Source: Gracilaria domingensis (lineage: Eukaryota; Rhodophyta; Florideophyceae; Gracilariales; Gracilariaceae). From it: DNA of 64,000 nt. A model generated the notes under the pieces. The model was given only the letters and a program-made list of their open reading frames with translations, was not told where the DNA came from and did not search any database. Below are positions 37,770 to 48,200 of the stretch, one piece after another; within the stretch, counting starts at the first letter, position 1; every line of letters begins with the position of its first letter. A program made the translations under genes and the position numbers. The stretch lies in the NCBI GenBank assembly GCA_022539475.1, contig VCMS01000107.1, positions 23,534 to 87,533 of the forward strand, in the 5' to 3' direction.

Positions 37770-38590
37770 TACAACTTTCGATACTCAGAACTTTTTTAGT
37801 ATATTTTTCGCCCGGATTGGGACAGTAATTCAGTCTGTTCAGCCCAAGACGTTCAAAAAGCAAAATAAGGTAACAAAAGCATAATTCTCCTTGTAGGTCT
37901 ACTGTCCAGCTTACGCTTATGTCCACTTCGTACACATCTCCTCATCACTAATATCTTCCGAAAAATAGGTTTATGGCCGGACAGACTAAGTCATATACTA
38001 GAATGTCATAATTCCTTATTCTCGACGTTGAAATCATAGATATTTTTCTCTTTGAATTAAATGTAATATAATGCGAAACCTCAAATTGTTGTCCAGCATA
38101 ATATTATGCTTCATATGCTAAAACTTCATAAAACATAATTTTCTAATAAGAAATAAAATAATAATATGTCTTTGATAACACGAAGAGTAAAGCATTTGCA
38201 TCAGAATTTTAAATAAGTTAAAAAAAGAGATTCTTTTAAGAAAAATGTATTGCTATTTTGATGACACAAACAAGCAAGTCATACTTTAGGAGGTCAATGC
38301 AGGGTAAGTTCCGTAAGAAGAATCATGTGAGTAATGTATTTGTCAGGGTTCTGCTCTATTTCTTTGCCTAGCATGTTTTCAAGTCCGGATATCTTAGAGA
38401 TAAGCTCTTCAAAGGCCTTGGACTCCCTCTCTGCGCCCTTTCGCGCTTTTGTACAACTTTTTCTTTTCATTGCTTACTTAGGTTACTGAGCTGAAACCGG
38501 TTGCTCATCAATAATTATGACATCAGCAATGTTTCGCTTTCCTGCCTTAGATTACGTTCGTGTCCTCGGTCTAGAAGTCTCCTGGTACCC
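37770..38590. other. AT-rich, no gene recognised
   Basis: Strongly AT-rich between 37980 and 38290 with no frame of note. It lies just beyond the 3' end of the transposase remnant at 38592-40339. Confidence 0.4.
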
Positions 38591-38591
38591 A

Positions 38592-40339
38592 TTAAGAGGA
38601 GTAAGTTTCCAAAGATTTTGCTGCGTCGATTTGATCAAGTTCTCGTAGTAGCTGCAAAGCATTCATAAACTGCACGCCACGACCATTTCTCTCTGCAAAT
38701 TTGGGGAAGGACTTCACCCTATTGTGATACGACTCATTTGAATTAGTGTCAAAAATAAGGGCTCTGTATCTTTCTGCCAGAGAAATAGAGCAATTGAACG
38801 TCTGAAACCATAACGAAAAGTCACATTTGTTAGCGCTCAGCCAGTCTGCAAAGGATTTATACTTCCCACCCATTCCTTTCATGAAATCTAGAGCCTGCTC
38901 ACACTGCTGACTAAGTGTCAAGTCTCTTGTCCCTATTGCCCACTGGAAAAGATCTCGCTCATACGAAAGGTTGAACTTTTCGAGAATGCATCTTTTCGCA
39001 TCAACATCACAGTCTATTCCCGTTGCCTTCATATAGTCAATAACAGAACCTGAATGTAACACGTCGCTCAAAACAGTGGCTAAACTAAAAGCATATGTGG
39101 CTCCAAAGACCGTGGCCATAGTCAGACGAGCCTTTCCTGAGGTATTGAGTAGATCCTGTAGTCTGCGAAATCGTAGCTGCCTAATGAACTCGTGGAATAG
39201 TAATTTCCTGGACCCCATGGTTTTCCGTGTACAAACGTGATGCATTACGCAGTATACACATCTCGTTTCCTCATCCCTAGCCACAATTGAAACCAATGCG
39301 AATGATAAAACGGCCTCTTTCTCGTTATATCCATTAACAATGCCAAACGTGCCATCACAGCCAAATCGTGGGTACATTGCAGATTTTTCACGCAGTCTGC
39401 AATTTCAGAAAATCACTAACAGACCTTTTTGTTCCCGAACAGCGCTGAAATTATCACTTTCTCTCTCATTTTCGACTGCAAGTATATAAGAGTGTTTAGT
39501 TGCCCTGAGCTCCTTCTTCTTACGAAAGATTTCTAGAAACGCGGCTAGAGACCTTCCTAACGGACTAATTTCTTTCCGAATGTTTTGAAGAATACTTTTC
39601 ACTGTCGCAGGGGAGGAGGCACAACCAAAATTTTCTTCGAGCTTTCTTAGAATCCCTGGACCAGTGAAATATTAGATTCTCATCATAAATAGATGATAAG
39701 TATCTGAACTAGCCTCGAAGAGGGCTTCATTCTGGGCCGAGTATGCTTTTGTACTCCAGTTATGACGAAAATAGCCCAAGATAAATACTCTGTAGCGCTA
39801 TTTCCTTTCATAAGAAAGTAATGGTACTCTACATCGCACTTAGTACGCACCAGTGTAGGGGATTCCTGCATGTGAAGGGGGCATCAGTATAATTTGGAAC
39901 GAGCGCTTAGGGGGTATGGCGGACATTTACTGCTACTCGAAGAGCTTTTCGGCAAACTTCCATTTGTCGCAGATGTAACCAAACTATCGACAAGGTCTTG
40001 ATCTGTCCCTTGCAAATGGGGTGGTATTTTAACAAGAGAGAACTTCTTTGGATCCTTGATTCCTTCCATACCAAAATGTTTTCATCCTGTAAAATCTGGT
40101 AGTTTAGACCCAGCGACTTGACCACTCATATCTCGAATGTACTTCATCCTACCAACTCTAAAGACCCAGTTCGGATATCTTCTTCGCTGATTTTGAGCGT
40201 GTTGCAAAGATTTTATCTGATCCAAGTTTGAAACAAAGTCAACGTGCTGGCAAAGCAGCAGAAATGCGTTCTGGGCGAAGAGAAACACTTGCTTAGCAAG
40301 CCTTATGTCACATTCGGATACATTTCGTCCCTTGGCCAA
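38592..40339 (-). mobile_element. Mutator/KDZ-like transposase remnant
   Basis: The best piece is the 261-residue frame 39377-38592. Its start, FGCDGTFGIVNGYNEKE, resembles the first catalytic Asp of MULE-type transposases (DGTF). Its end, DTNSNESYHNRVKSFPKF, matches the TTN-x-ESFH-x-x-(L/V)K motif downstream of the third acidic residue. Upstream fragments in other frames (40339-39683, with GVQKHTRPRMKPS and KCDVEYHYFLMKG) could be the N-terminal DNA-binding region. Several frame changes separate them. Terminal repeats were not found. Confidence 0.5.
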
Positions 40340-42240
40340 CGTTCTTTTCTCAGAAAAAGCTGGAAGATACGTTTTTGTTCAGGGGAGTAACTCAAAAAAT
40401 GTATTACATTATTTAGACGGATCATATATAAAGTTGGATTATTTGACGCGCAAAAGTAATCTTCGCTGTCGCTGTTAGCTCTTCATGAGGATATTGAAGT
40501 ATAATTGGCAATGTTTTCGGTGTCTGCCGAACCTCTTGCCACTTCGGAACAATCGCCTTTCAATTCATTCGAACTTCGGATCGCATCTAGTTCGGAGGGC
40601 TGCAAAAGTCCTCATGATGGTCTCTGGATCCAGAGACCATCATGAGGACTTTTGCAGCGCTCCGAACTAGATGCCCAACACTTTATACCCAAAGAGGAAA
40701 ACGATTTTCGTGTTACAGGTATGCGATTACCCAGTAGATAAACCAAAGACGGTCTGGCTGTCTTTGATCGCAAAGAATATGAAGAAGTCCCACAAAAGGT
40801 TATTCTGTTAAGTCTTATCCCTCCAAATTAATGAAAGAAGCAAAACTTTGTTCTTGAGGGGGACTGTACGGAGGAGGTTTGTCGACTATTTGACCTCTCT
40901 CGGCGGAGACATTTTGAGATATCTTATACATTCAATCTTTCTTCGTTAAAAGGATATCTTCTGTCTTGCTCGTAAAGGCACGATCTCTATCATATGATTC
41001 ACATCAGATAAGATCTTCTACATCCATAGCCAGTGCTGCGGAAAAAGAATTGACAGCAAAAGAACAGGTCTCGGAACAAGAAAGGTCTGCAAACGAAATC
41101 ATTAATAGTTCTGGAAGTACGGAGACGAGTAAAACATCTATTCACATATATTCACTTGGTTGAAGTATAAATTTGCAATTTTTTATTTTGCAAGGTTGAG
41201 CTGCGAATGGAAGTTCGCTTATGAAAACGAATATAATTAAAGCATTTATTTCGTTGCATCCCTTACTTTTTGCTTTTTATTGATCTATTCGTCAGCAAAT
41301 TATAGGCCTCCGTCTTTGTCGAATCCGTTACTTTCGTTTTTGATTGATTTATTCGGTTGCAAAACATATGTGTAAGTTTACCATCGATAAATGTAAATCT
41401 CTGGTTCTAGTTGTAGTGAAGCAGTGGGTGCCGTTTGTATACTACATCAGTTTAATAGGCATTTTTGATGAAAAAATAGTAATAAAAATCAGCAGAACGG
41501 CTAAGACAAGGCAGGCTTTTCTTTTACACGATACTCTCGTGAGATAATCTTCGATGATGTCATCTAATATTCTAAGTTATTTCTCAAAAAAATAGAGTTA
41601 GTAAATTATGTACCATAAGAATCATCTTTGTAGCTTAGAGATGCAAAAAATATAAGTTTATATGGGCGTTGCAATTTAAAAATAATATTTTATGGAAGGT
41701 TTGTGAAAATGGTAAAACTTTATTGGAGTTAAAGAGCAAATGTCATTCGTTATAAAAGAGCTGTAACAGGCATATAATGTTGATGTCGTATGATTCAAAC
41801 ACATATATTTACATATGCATTTCAAAGTCAATAGGAAATCTTATAAAGTTTCTGTGGGAAAGATATCCTGTTATATGAGTTGAAAATCAGATGTAATAAT
41901 TTACAAAGTTGCTGTAACAAACGTTATATTTTATGTGTGTTGTAAAGAAATTATAAATTTTTCACTACGATTATGAAAAATAGAATGCAATGGGTTCATA
42001 ATCTCGCGGACAAAGTTCTCACTCTGTAGCATTCTGGATACAGTAGTTACTTATAGTGCGCACATAGTTCTTTAAGGTACGTATGACTGTCTTAGATAGT
42101 CTAAGATGACAGAATTCAAAAAGATTTTTTGAAAAAGGTGACAGTGACCTTAATTTTCGAAAATTTGTGATTTGGGGTCCTTCTGAACTGGAGTCATGAC
42201 TTATTCCATGAATTAAACGATTTGGGTATAGGGTAACCTA
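40340..42240. other. AT-rich interval containing a long palindrome
   Basis: Apart from the palindrome at 40583-40674, this stretch is AT-rich with no supported gene. A diverged tandem pair (TTACTTTTTGCTTTTTATTG and TTACTTTCGTTTTTGATTG) lies at 41264-41380. Confidence 0.4.
40583..40674. repeat. 92-base near-perfect palindrome
   Basis: The central 56 bases are a perfect palindrome centred on GATC (CTCATGATGGTCTCTG and its complement flank it). Outer arms GCATCTAGTTCGGAG and complement pair with one mismatch on each side of GCTGCAAAAG. The high identity of the arms means it is young or maintained. Confidence 0.85.
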
Positions 42241-42246
42241 TATCTT

Positions 42247-42296
42247 GCGGCACGTCGTGCGGCACGTCGTGCCAGGCACATGCCAGGCACGACGTG
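42247..42296. repeat. GC-rich tandem and inverted repeat beside the Harbinger end
   Basis: GCGGCACGTCGT is repeated twice in tandem. The arms CACGTCGTGCC (42263) and GGCACGACGTG (42286) then form a hairpin. It sits about 34 bases left of the Harbinger left terminal repeat. Confidence 0.6.
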
Positions 42297-42752
42297 ACGC
42301 ACAAGGGGAAAGTGTCCCGTTCGTTCATTGGGTGCATCCAAGAAACATCAAAGAGCCAGCCGGCCAAATATAGTCCAATGAGAAGCCGGGAATTTTGCCA
42401 AGCGTACCGCCAAAATTGGCCGTTGAAAATCACCTTCTCGGGTGATGTCAAACCCTCAAACCGTCCAACACTCGAATAAACGACGACTTGACGTCCCGTG
42501 ACTTTTGCAATGACGCAAAATTGCGAAAAAGCTGCCATCACTGTGGCATTCAGTGCCGTGGTCACAACAATTGCCGTCATTTTGAGCATCTCTAAGCGAC
42601 AATCGAAGAGTCGCTCGCACAAAGCGGCGAAACATACCCGTCAAGGCCTGCTTCATCCCACAAATGACGGCACAAAACGCACATCTTGGCAGCAGATCGT
42701 AAGCTAAGGAACAAACAACGACTACATTTCTGCAACTAACTTTAACAAAAGG

Positions 42753-43703
42753 GTGTTTCACGACACACTTATGCCGCTGTTTGAGACTTACAGATCGCAA
42801 TGCAACTATGGGAGTCCGTATCGAAAGAGCGAGGACAAGCGAGGGAGGAAGCCACTTCTGTCTTCCACCGCTTTGCTTGCACTTGCGTTGCTTTACATGA
42901 AAACGTCCTCAAGCACAGCACAGTTGTCTGTCTTCTTTGGTCTAGTGCCGTCATTTATAACAGTATGGCATGAGTACTCATTACTAGTACTGCAGAAAGC
43001 ACTGCGTAGTACGGATGCTTCTTCTTTCGGCATAAGATGGCCCAATGTAAATGAAATAAGACAGTCTGCGACTGTAATGGGAAACAATCGTGGCTACGGT
43101 CCACTTCTTCGCGGCGTTTTTGGCATAACAGATAGGGGGAGGTTCAAGTGTCAAAACTACAGAGACACTAACCTACAAAACGCGTTTTACGAAGGATATA
43201 CGCAACAGGAGGAAGTCACTATCCTTTTTGTCTTTAATTTCTTTGGGGAAATCATATATGTTGCTATAAACTTTCCCGCCAGTTGGCATGACAACAAGTT
43301 AGCCGGCGTTTTGGGCCTTTACTATCCTAAGATCAGCGATGAAATGACTCCCCCAGGCATGGCCATTCTCGGTGACTCAGCGTTTGTAAACAACGCCAAA
43401 TGTACGAACGCAAAGATACTGCGCGCACGGAAAGCAGACGAAACCACTGACGTCCCGAAGTCTTCCGAACTGGCTGCAATAGATGTGAGTATGCAGCGCA
43501 TAATGCCAAGTGAACGACAGAGTGCAGAGAGGGGCATAAAGGAGTTAAAGAGCCCATTTAAACGCCTCAAGACAGTACTACTGAAGGACGCAAAGCGGCG
43601 AAGCATGATTATTGAGATAGCGTGTCATTTACTGAACGGAAGAACGCGTCTTATGGGCCGCATTCAGATCGCAACCACCTACTTTACCGCTCCTGCACAA
43701 TGA
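42753..43703 (+). CDS. PIF/Harbinger DDE transposase
   Basis: A 316-residue frame with the DDE_Tnp_4 layout. Candidate catalytic residues are D in FGITDRGRFK, D in MAILGDSAFV and E in QSAERGIKELKSPFKRLKT. The N-terminal part (RGRKPLLSSTALLALALLYM) is the family's HTH-like region. A frame at 42498-42707 is in the same phase and separated by one TAA. Whether it is a true N-terminal extension, an exon or chance is unclear; a GTAAGC start and CTAAC near 42735 hint at an intron, but the phases do not join cleanly. The C-terminus ends shortly after the last helix, so the transposase looks nearly whole. Confidence 0.82.
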   Translation: MFHDTLMPLFETYRSQCNYGSPYRKSEDKRGRKPLLSSTALLALALLYMKTSSSTAQLSVFFGLVPSFITVWHEYSLLVLQKALRSTDASSFGIRWPNVNEIRQSATVMGNNRGYGPLLRGVFGITDRGRFKCQNYRDTNLQNAFYEGYTQQEEVTILFVFNFFGEIIYVAINFPASWHDNKLAGVLGLYYPKISDEMTPPGMAILGDSAFVNNAKCTNAKILRARKADETTDVPKSSELAAIDVSMQRIMPSERQSAERGIKELKSPFKRLKTVLLKDAKRRSMIIEIACHLLNGRTRLMGRIQIATTYFTAPAQ

Positions 43704-43838
43704 ACGCGGGCTCTTGCCCAAGGAGTAAAGTCCGCCATTGCGAGCCTGCGAGCCATAAGGCCGACTTAAAAAGCCCACGCGAGCAAAAACCCTGACGGGA
43801 TAGAACCGTCATCGACGATCCCATTACTTCCCGAAGCT

Positions 43839-44669
43839 CTAATAGGTGTTCTCAGCAAGGGTTTTGGAGAGCTGCATAAGAACTGTGTTCATGCCCGCAA
43901 TCATCGACTTCGTCTCCTCCATGTTCCTCTTCGTCTCGTCCTTTACGGATAAGAGCTCCTCCTTCACCGTGGCTTGACTGACAGAGAGATTGTTATTGTT
44001 GACGGTTGCGGCACTGGATGACTGCATCGAGTTTGCGATGATACCAATAAAGCCTGTCATGGCATCCAATCTGTCCACCAAAACATCTTCCACCTTCTGT
44101 TTCTTGCTCACCAAACCACCTGTGCCTAGTCGGCGCTTGTTCTCATTTTTGCATAACGTTTGAAGTACACTGCCTGCTTCAGCGTTAGCGCTGGAACCAA
44201 CATCATCCATTTAATGGTCTCCATTCGATTTCTAGTGGTTATCTAAAACCATTGCCATCATTTTTGCTTGTACTTCTCGCGCAATGTGTTTGCATCTGCG
44301 CACAGGCGGAGGGCAAGTCGGGTCACTTTTTTTCTTTTCTGTGAAACACAGTTTGTTGTACTTGCTTTTCAAAGATTCATGATCAAGTACTAGTCTGTGT
44401 TCTTCGTTTGTGTATGCTGCATAGTTATCGGCAACAATCGCCCACATGTTGGCACCAGTTGATTCTACGATCTACATAAGATCAAGCGGCATGTTTACAT
44501 CCTCTCTGTTGTAGTTGGGTGGTTTAGTTTGCCACTTTGTTTTTGTTTTAGGCGAAGTTTTAGGTTGTTTGTCAGATTTAGGCTTGTATAGATCGAGTGG
44601 CGTGAGGTTTAAACAAGAGGATGTCGGAGTAGCGTCTTGTGTTTTAGTCATGATGGCTACGAATGGCAA
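43839..44669 (-). pseudogene. Harbinger Myb/SANT-like accessory protein, with in-frame stops
   Basis: Harbinger transposition needs a second protein with a Myb/SANT-like (trihelix) DNA-binding domain that brings the transposase to the DNA. One continuous minus-strand phase contains a basic lead (44669-44472), then ANMWAIVADNYAAYTNEEHR, LKSKYNKLC and PTCPPPVRRCKHIAREVQ, matching that domain. An acidic/coiled tail follows (44210-43839: SVKDETKRNMEETKSMIAGM). The phase is kept throughout but broken by TAG at about 44469, TAG at about 44232 and TAA at about 44211. There are no frameshifts. It converges with the transposase. Confidence 0.65.
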
Positions 44670-44859
44670 TAAACAGAAGCTTCGCTCGTGGATGTAAGTT
44701 ATTAAGGTACAAAAAAGAGGAGGAATCTTAACCGAAATACGGTGTTACTGTTTTGGAGATTGGCGCCAAATTCTGGGACGCTGTGTACTTCGGTTTTTCT
44801 GAACGGCGCCAAAGTTTTGGTGAGATGGGGTTTTGGGTATTTCTGGATGCACCCATTCA

Positions 44860-45250
44860 TTGCGCCGCATCCCATCCTGCGAGGGGACATCAGTAGCCTT
44901 ACTTCCTAAAGAAAACTCAAAATTTGTAATTTAATTACATCCCATTCCGAACTGCGAAGCTAAGAAGTCACTTTTGAGGCAGCCTATAAGGGCAGCTCAG
45001 GTCGAATGAATGGACTACCATTTGACTGCATTTTGAACAAATTGCCACTCAAAACCTTCTTACGGCTCGGTTAAAGGCATTCAAATTTATGCATGCTTAC
45101 AGCATTTATACCGTGCAACTGCATTTGAAAGGATCAAGCAAAGACCATTCAAAGTAATAAAATGCATTCAAAATGTTATTACTTAATCCATTCAAAACAT
45201 TATTGACTGAATTTCGAATGCTCAAGCATTAAATCTTTATGTTTCAGAAC
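44860..45250. repeat. Spacer with ATTCAAA cluster
   Basis: Between the Harbinger and DIRS-like elements lies an AT-rich cluster of CATTCAAA/TTGAATG words (45050-45240). It shares GCATGCTTACAGCA with the inverted cluster at 24.8 kb. A short 5S-rRNA-like word, CCCATTCCGAACTGCGAAGC, occurs at 44941, without the rest of a 5S gene. Confidence 0.5.
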
Positions 45251-45259
45251 CAAAGCAGT

Positions 45260-48200
45260 GGAATTTCCAGGAACGCAGAAGAAGATTTATTACAGCGACA
45301 CGTGCGGCGCCATTGCATGCGAGAGAACGACGCCGGCGGATACAAGAGCTCTGCTCTGCTCTCTGCCTGGCAGTCGGATGCTCGGAGCGCCAGCCGCCGG
45401 GGCGCACGCGCACGCTGACGTTGTCTGCGTCCCTGGAGCTTCCCTGGGTCCGTTTGAGTCAAGTAACCCGTCACAGCGCCAGCTGATCCCCCCCTGCGTC
45501 CCTCGACCCTCCTTCTGTTTGTTCGAGATAAACCATGGATTCGCTCAGTAGCAGAGATCTGTCTCCGTCCGCAGCACTCATGCTGCAAATCAAGCACGAA
45601 AAACGCGAACGCAATAAGAACCGCCTTCGCAGAGCACTCAACGACACAAGTCGTGCTCAAGATAACCAAGACAGCAATCCGCCTCAGTTTGAGGACATTT
45701 TAACCCACATTGAAACACAGACGTTTAGCGAAAGCGCCGCTCTGCTTCTCAGTCCTACTCTTCCGCAGCACTCTAACGCATGCGGCAATCTAGCGTAAAT
45801 CAACACAGCACCCTTTGCATCACCAGGGCTCACGAACGTCCACTTCCTGGTTCCTTCGGAAGCCTTCTTCGAAGAGAACCCTCTAATCGCTCCGACCATT
45901 AACGACGCCACGCAGCTAAAGTATATGTCTGCCTATAAAAGGTTTCGCACAGCATGCGCGACCATAAGGTCTGACAACATCTCTTTGTACCAGCTGATAT
46001 CTGTGTACATCCAAAACCGCTACGTCAGCGATCCAAGGCCAGGCCAGCGACAAGAAATGTCAAGCCTGCTTTGCATGTTGCTTTTAAGGTTTCCCAATCA
46101 CCGTGAAGAGTTTGGTCTTGCCTGAAGTTGCTTTAAAGGCTGGAAACACCTCGAGCCATCCTCCAGTGCAGCCCGGCTTTCAAAAGAATTCACATTCGCG
46201 TTTGCGTGGCGTTTGACCCAGCAACATCTCTGTCACTCGGCAGCAGTTCTACTCCTTTGCTACGGAGGCTGCTTGAGAGTCTCTGAAGCTCTAAATCTTC
46301 TATAGTCTCGGATGGCGTTTCTGGGAGATATTCGAATGACTTTCTTTGCCATGAACGTTGCTGGAGTCAACATAATCGATGCCAAAACCTCCAGAACGAC
46401 TGGCCGAGTGCAGTTTGTCCTTATTTATGACCAACATATTATAACCTACCTTCCTAAGCGCCTTGCGCGCTGCCCGTCCCGACGAGTTAAAGGCTTGTGG
46501 TGAGATTGGATATGCCTCGTATCTAAAACATCTCAAAAGTGTTGCGGGTGCTTATGGCTTATCGCAAACACGTTTTTCCACCCATTCGGCGAGAATAGGC
46601 AGAGCTACCGAGGATTGCATCAACGACACTCCCGTTAAGCAGATTTCCCTTAATGGCAGATGGAAATCGCTCAACCCTCTCCCGTATTACGTAGACAACG
46701 GCAAATCGTGGCTCTTAGACATGAATATTACCGCAGAAGCACATGAACTAATCCGTCAACACGCGGAATCTTTTCAAGATCATTTGACAAATCTGTGACC
46801 GTCAACTCGCAGCCTTATTCAAACACTGAAGCCCGCTCTAATCTTCGGGCCAAGCAATCAAAGTGAAACGAAAGGACACCTTCCGGTTCACCCATGATCC
46901 CAATCCAACATTCGCGATGCGGTTAGGTCAACCAAACCCGGAAAGAAACGCGAGTAATATAACACCACCCAAACGAATCTCCCTTGCCTCGCGACCAAAA
47001 GCAGGGAACCAACCCCATTCGAGCAACCATTATTGAAAGCACTCAGAATAACAAGACAGCCCCAACTATGTCACAAGCACCAGCTCCACAAGAGCAAAAC
47101 GAACCCGTTCCATCCTATGGAAATCTTGCTTCGCAAGATCATATGTTCTTCTTACAGCTACCCATAGAGCAGCTGCTTAATATGTCAACCAATGCCCCGC
47201 CCTCTGTTCCCAAAGATCTTGGCGCATCTCCCTCCAAGGAGCAAATTCTCGCGGGTGTATTCCGCCTACGAAAACTTGAAGCAGTACCCGCTACCCAAAG
47301 CCCCGGCACCAATGCCAATCTTCAGAACCACGCCAAGCTCATGCGAATGTCTGCCTCAGACATTCGGAAGCTTCTCAGCACGAATTTCAATGAGCTGCTC
47401 ACTCTCATGCAATCAGCATTAACAGTGGACCAAACTCTTTCTCCCCGAGAAATCCCAACAGAGAACCCCTTTGAGACCGCTTCAATTACGATATTCTGGC
47501 ACCTCGAAAGCCTGATAAAAGCCAACACCGATCATGCACCCAACGGGAACCGCCTGGTCTCCTCCCGCACAGACGTATCACCTCTCAGAGCGCTGCGTTC
47601 CAGTCCTGCGGCACTGGAAGCCCCGCGCAATGCTCTCGAAGGAAACGATTCCTCAGATGAAGACGAGCAGCGGCCTCCCAAGAAACGCTGCAAACACGAC
47701 ATTAACCCCAAGACCTACTCCATAGGATTGTTGTCGGCAGAAAACGCACACTTGTTGCACTACCCGGGAAGAGGCCTATGCTCCACCAGTCTTATGGTGG
47801 AGGAGCTCATGGCGCCTTCGATTTTGGCAATGCTGACTTCTAGAGGCTCCGGCATACCGAACTTTCTCCAGACAAAGTTCCAACACTGGAACCGTGGAGC
47901 GTCCGGACAACCGCTCGCCGCCGAAATGGAAGCAGTGTCTCTCGGTCGAATGATTCACCTGGATCTTCTTACATTCGACATGCCGAAAGAGGCCATCGAA
48001 CGCCTTCCCTCAATCGAGGTCGGACTGCGTAGGCTATACGCCATTCTCCACGTTCAGGAGGCTCTATCAAAAGATACTGAGCACTCCAACAAGAGCGACG
48101 CCTGGAGCGAAGTAATGCCCCCTCCTAGAGTACGTTCCGCAGTGCAAAGTGAGGTCAAACGCTCTTCAGGAGTCTGTGACGCGTCTGCTCACGAACCAGA

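Larger units (their letters stand above)
42330..44854. mobile_element. PIF/Harbinger transposon with terminal repeats
   Basis: The left end GGGTGCATCCAAGAAA (42330) and the right end TTTCTGGATGCACCC (finishing at 44854) are inverted repeats with one small gap. Each is flanked by ATT outside, fitting the 3-bp duplication made by PIF/Harbinger transposases. Inside are the two genes expected for the family, a DDE transposase on plus and a Myb/SANT-like protein on minus, pointing toward each other. Length is about 2.5 kb. Confidence 0.75.

Noticed and set aside
42695-42749. Intron joining 42498-42707 to the Harbinger transposase
   Set aside because: GTAAGC and CTAAC-AG signals are present, but removing the piece does not restore the transposase phase.
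44941-44970. 5S rRNA gene or 5S-derived SINE
   Set aside because: About 20-25 bases resemble the 5S loop (CCCATTCCGAACTGCGAAGC), but the flanks do not fold or match as 5S and no other part is present.
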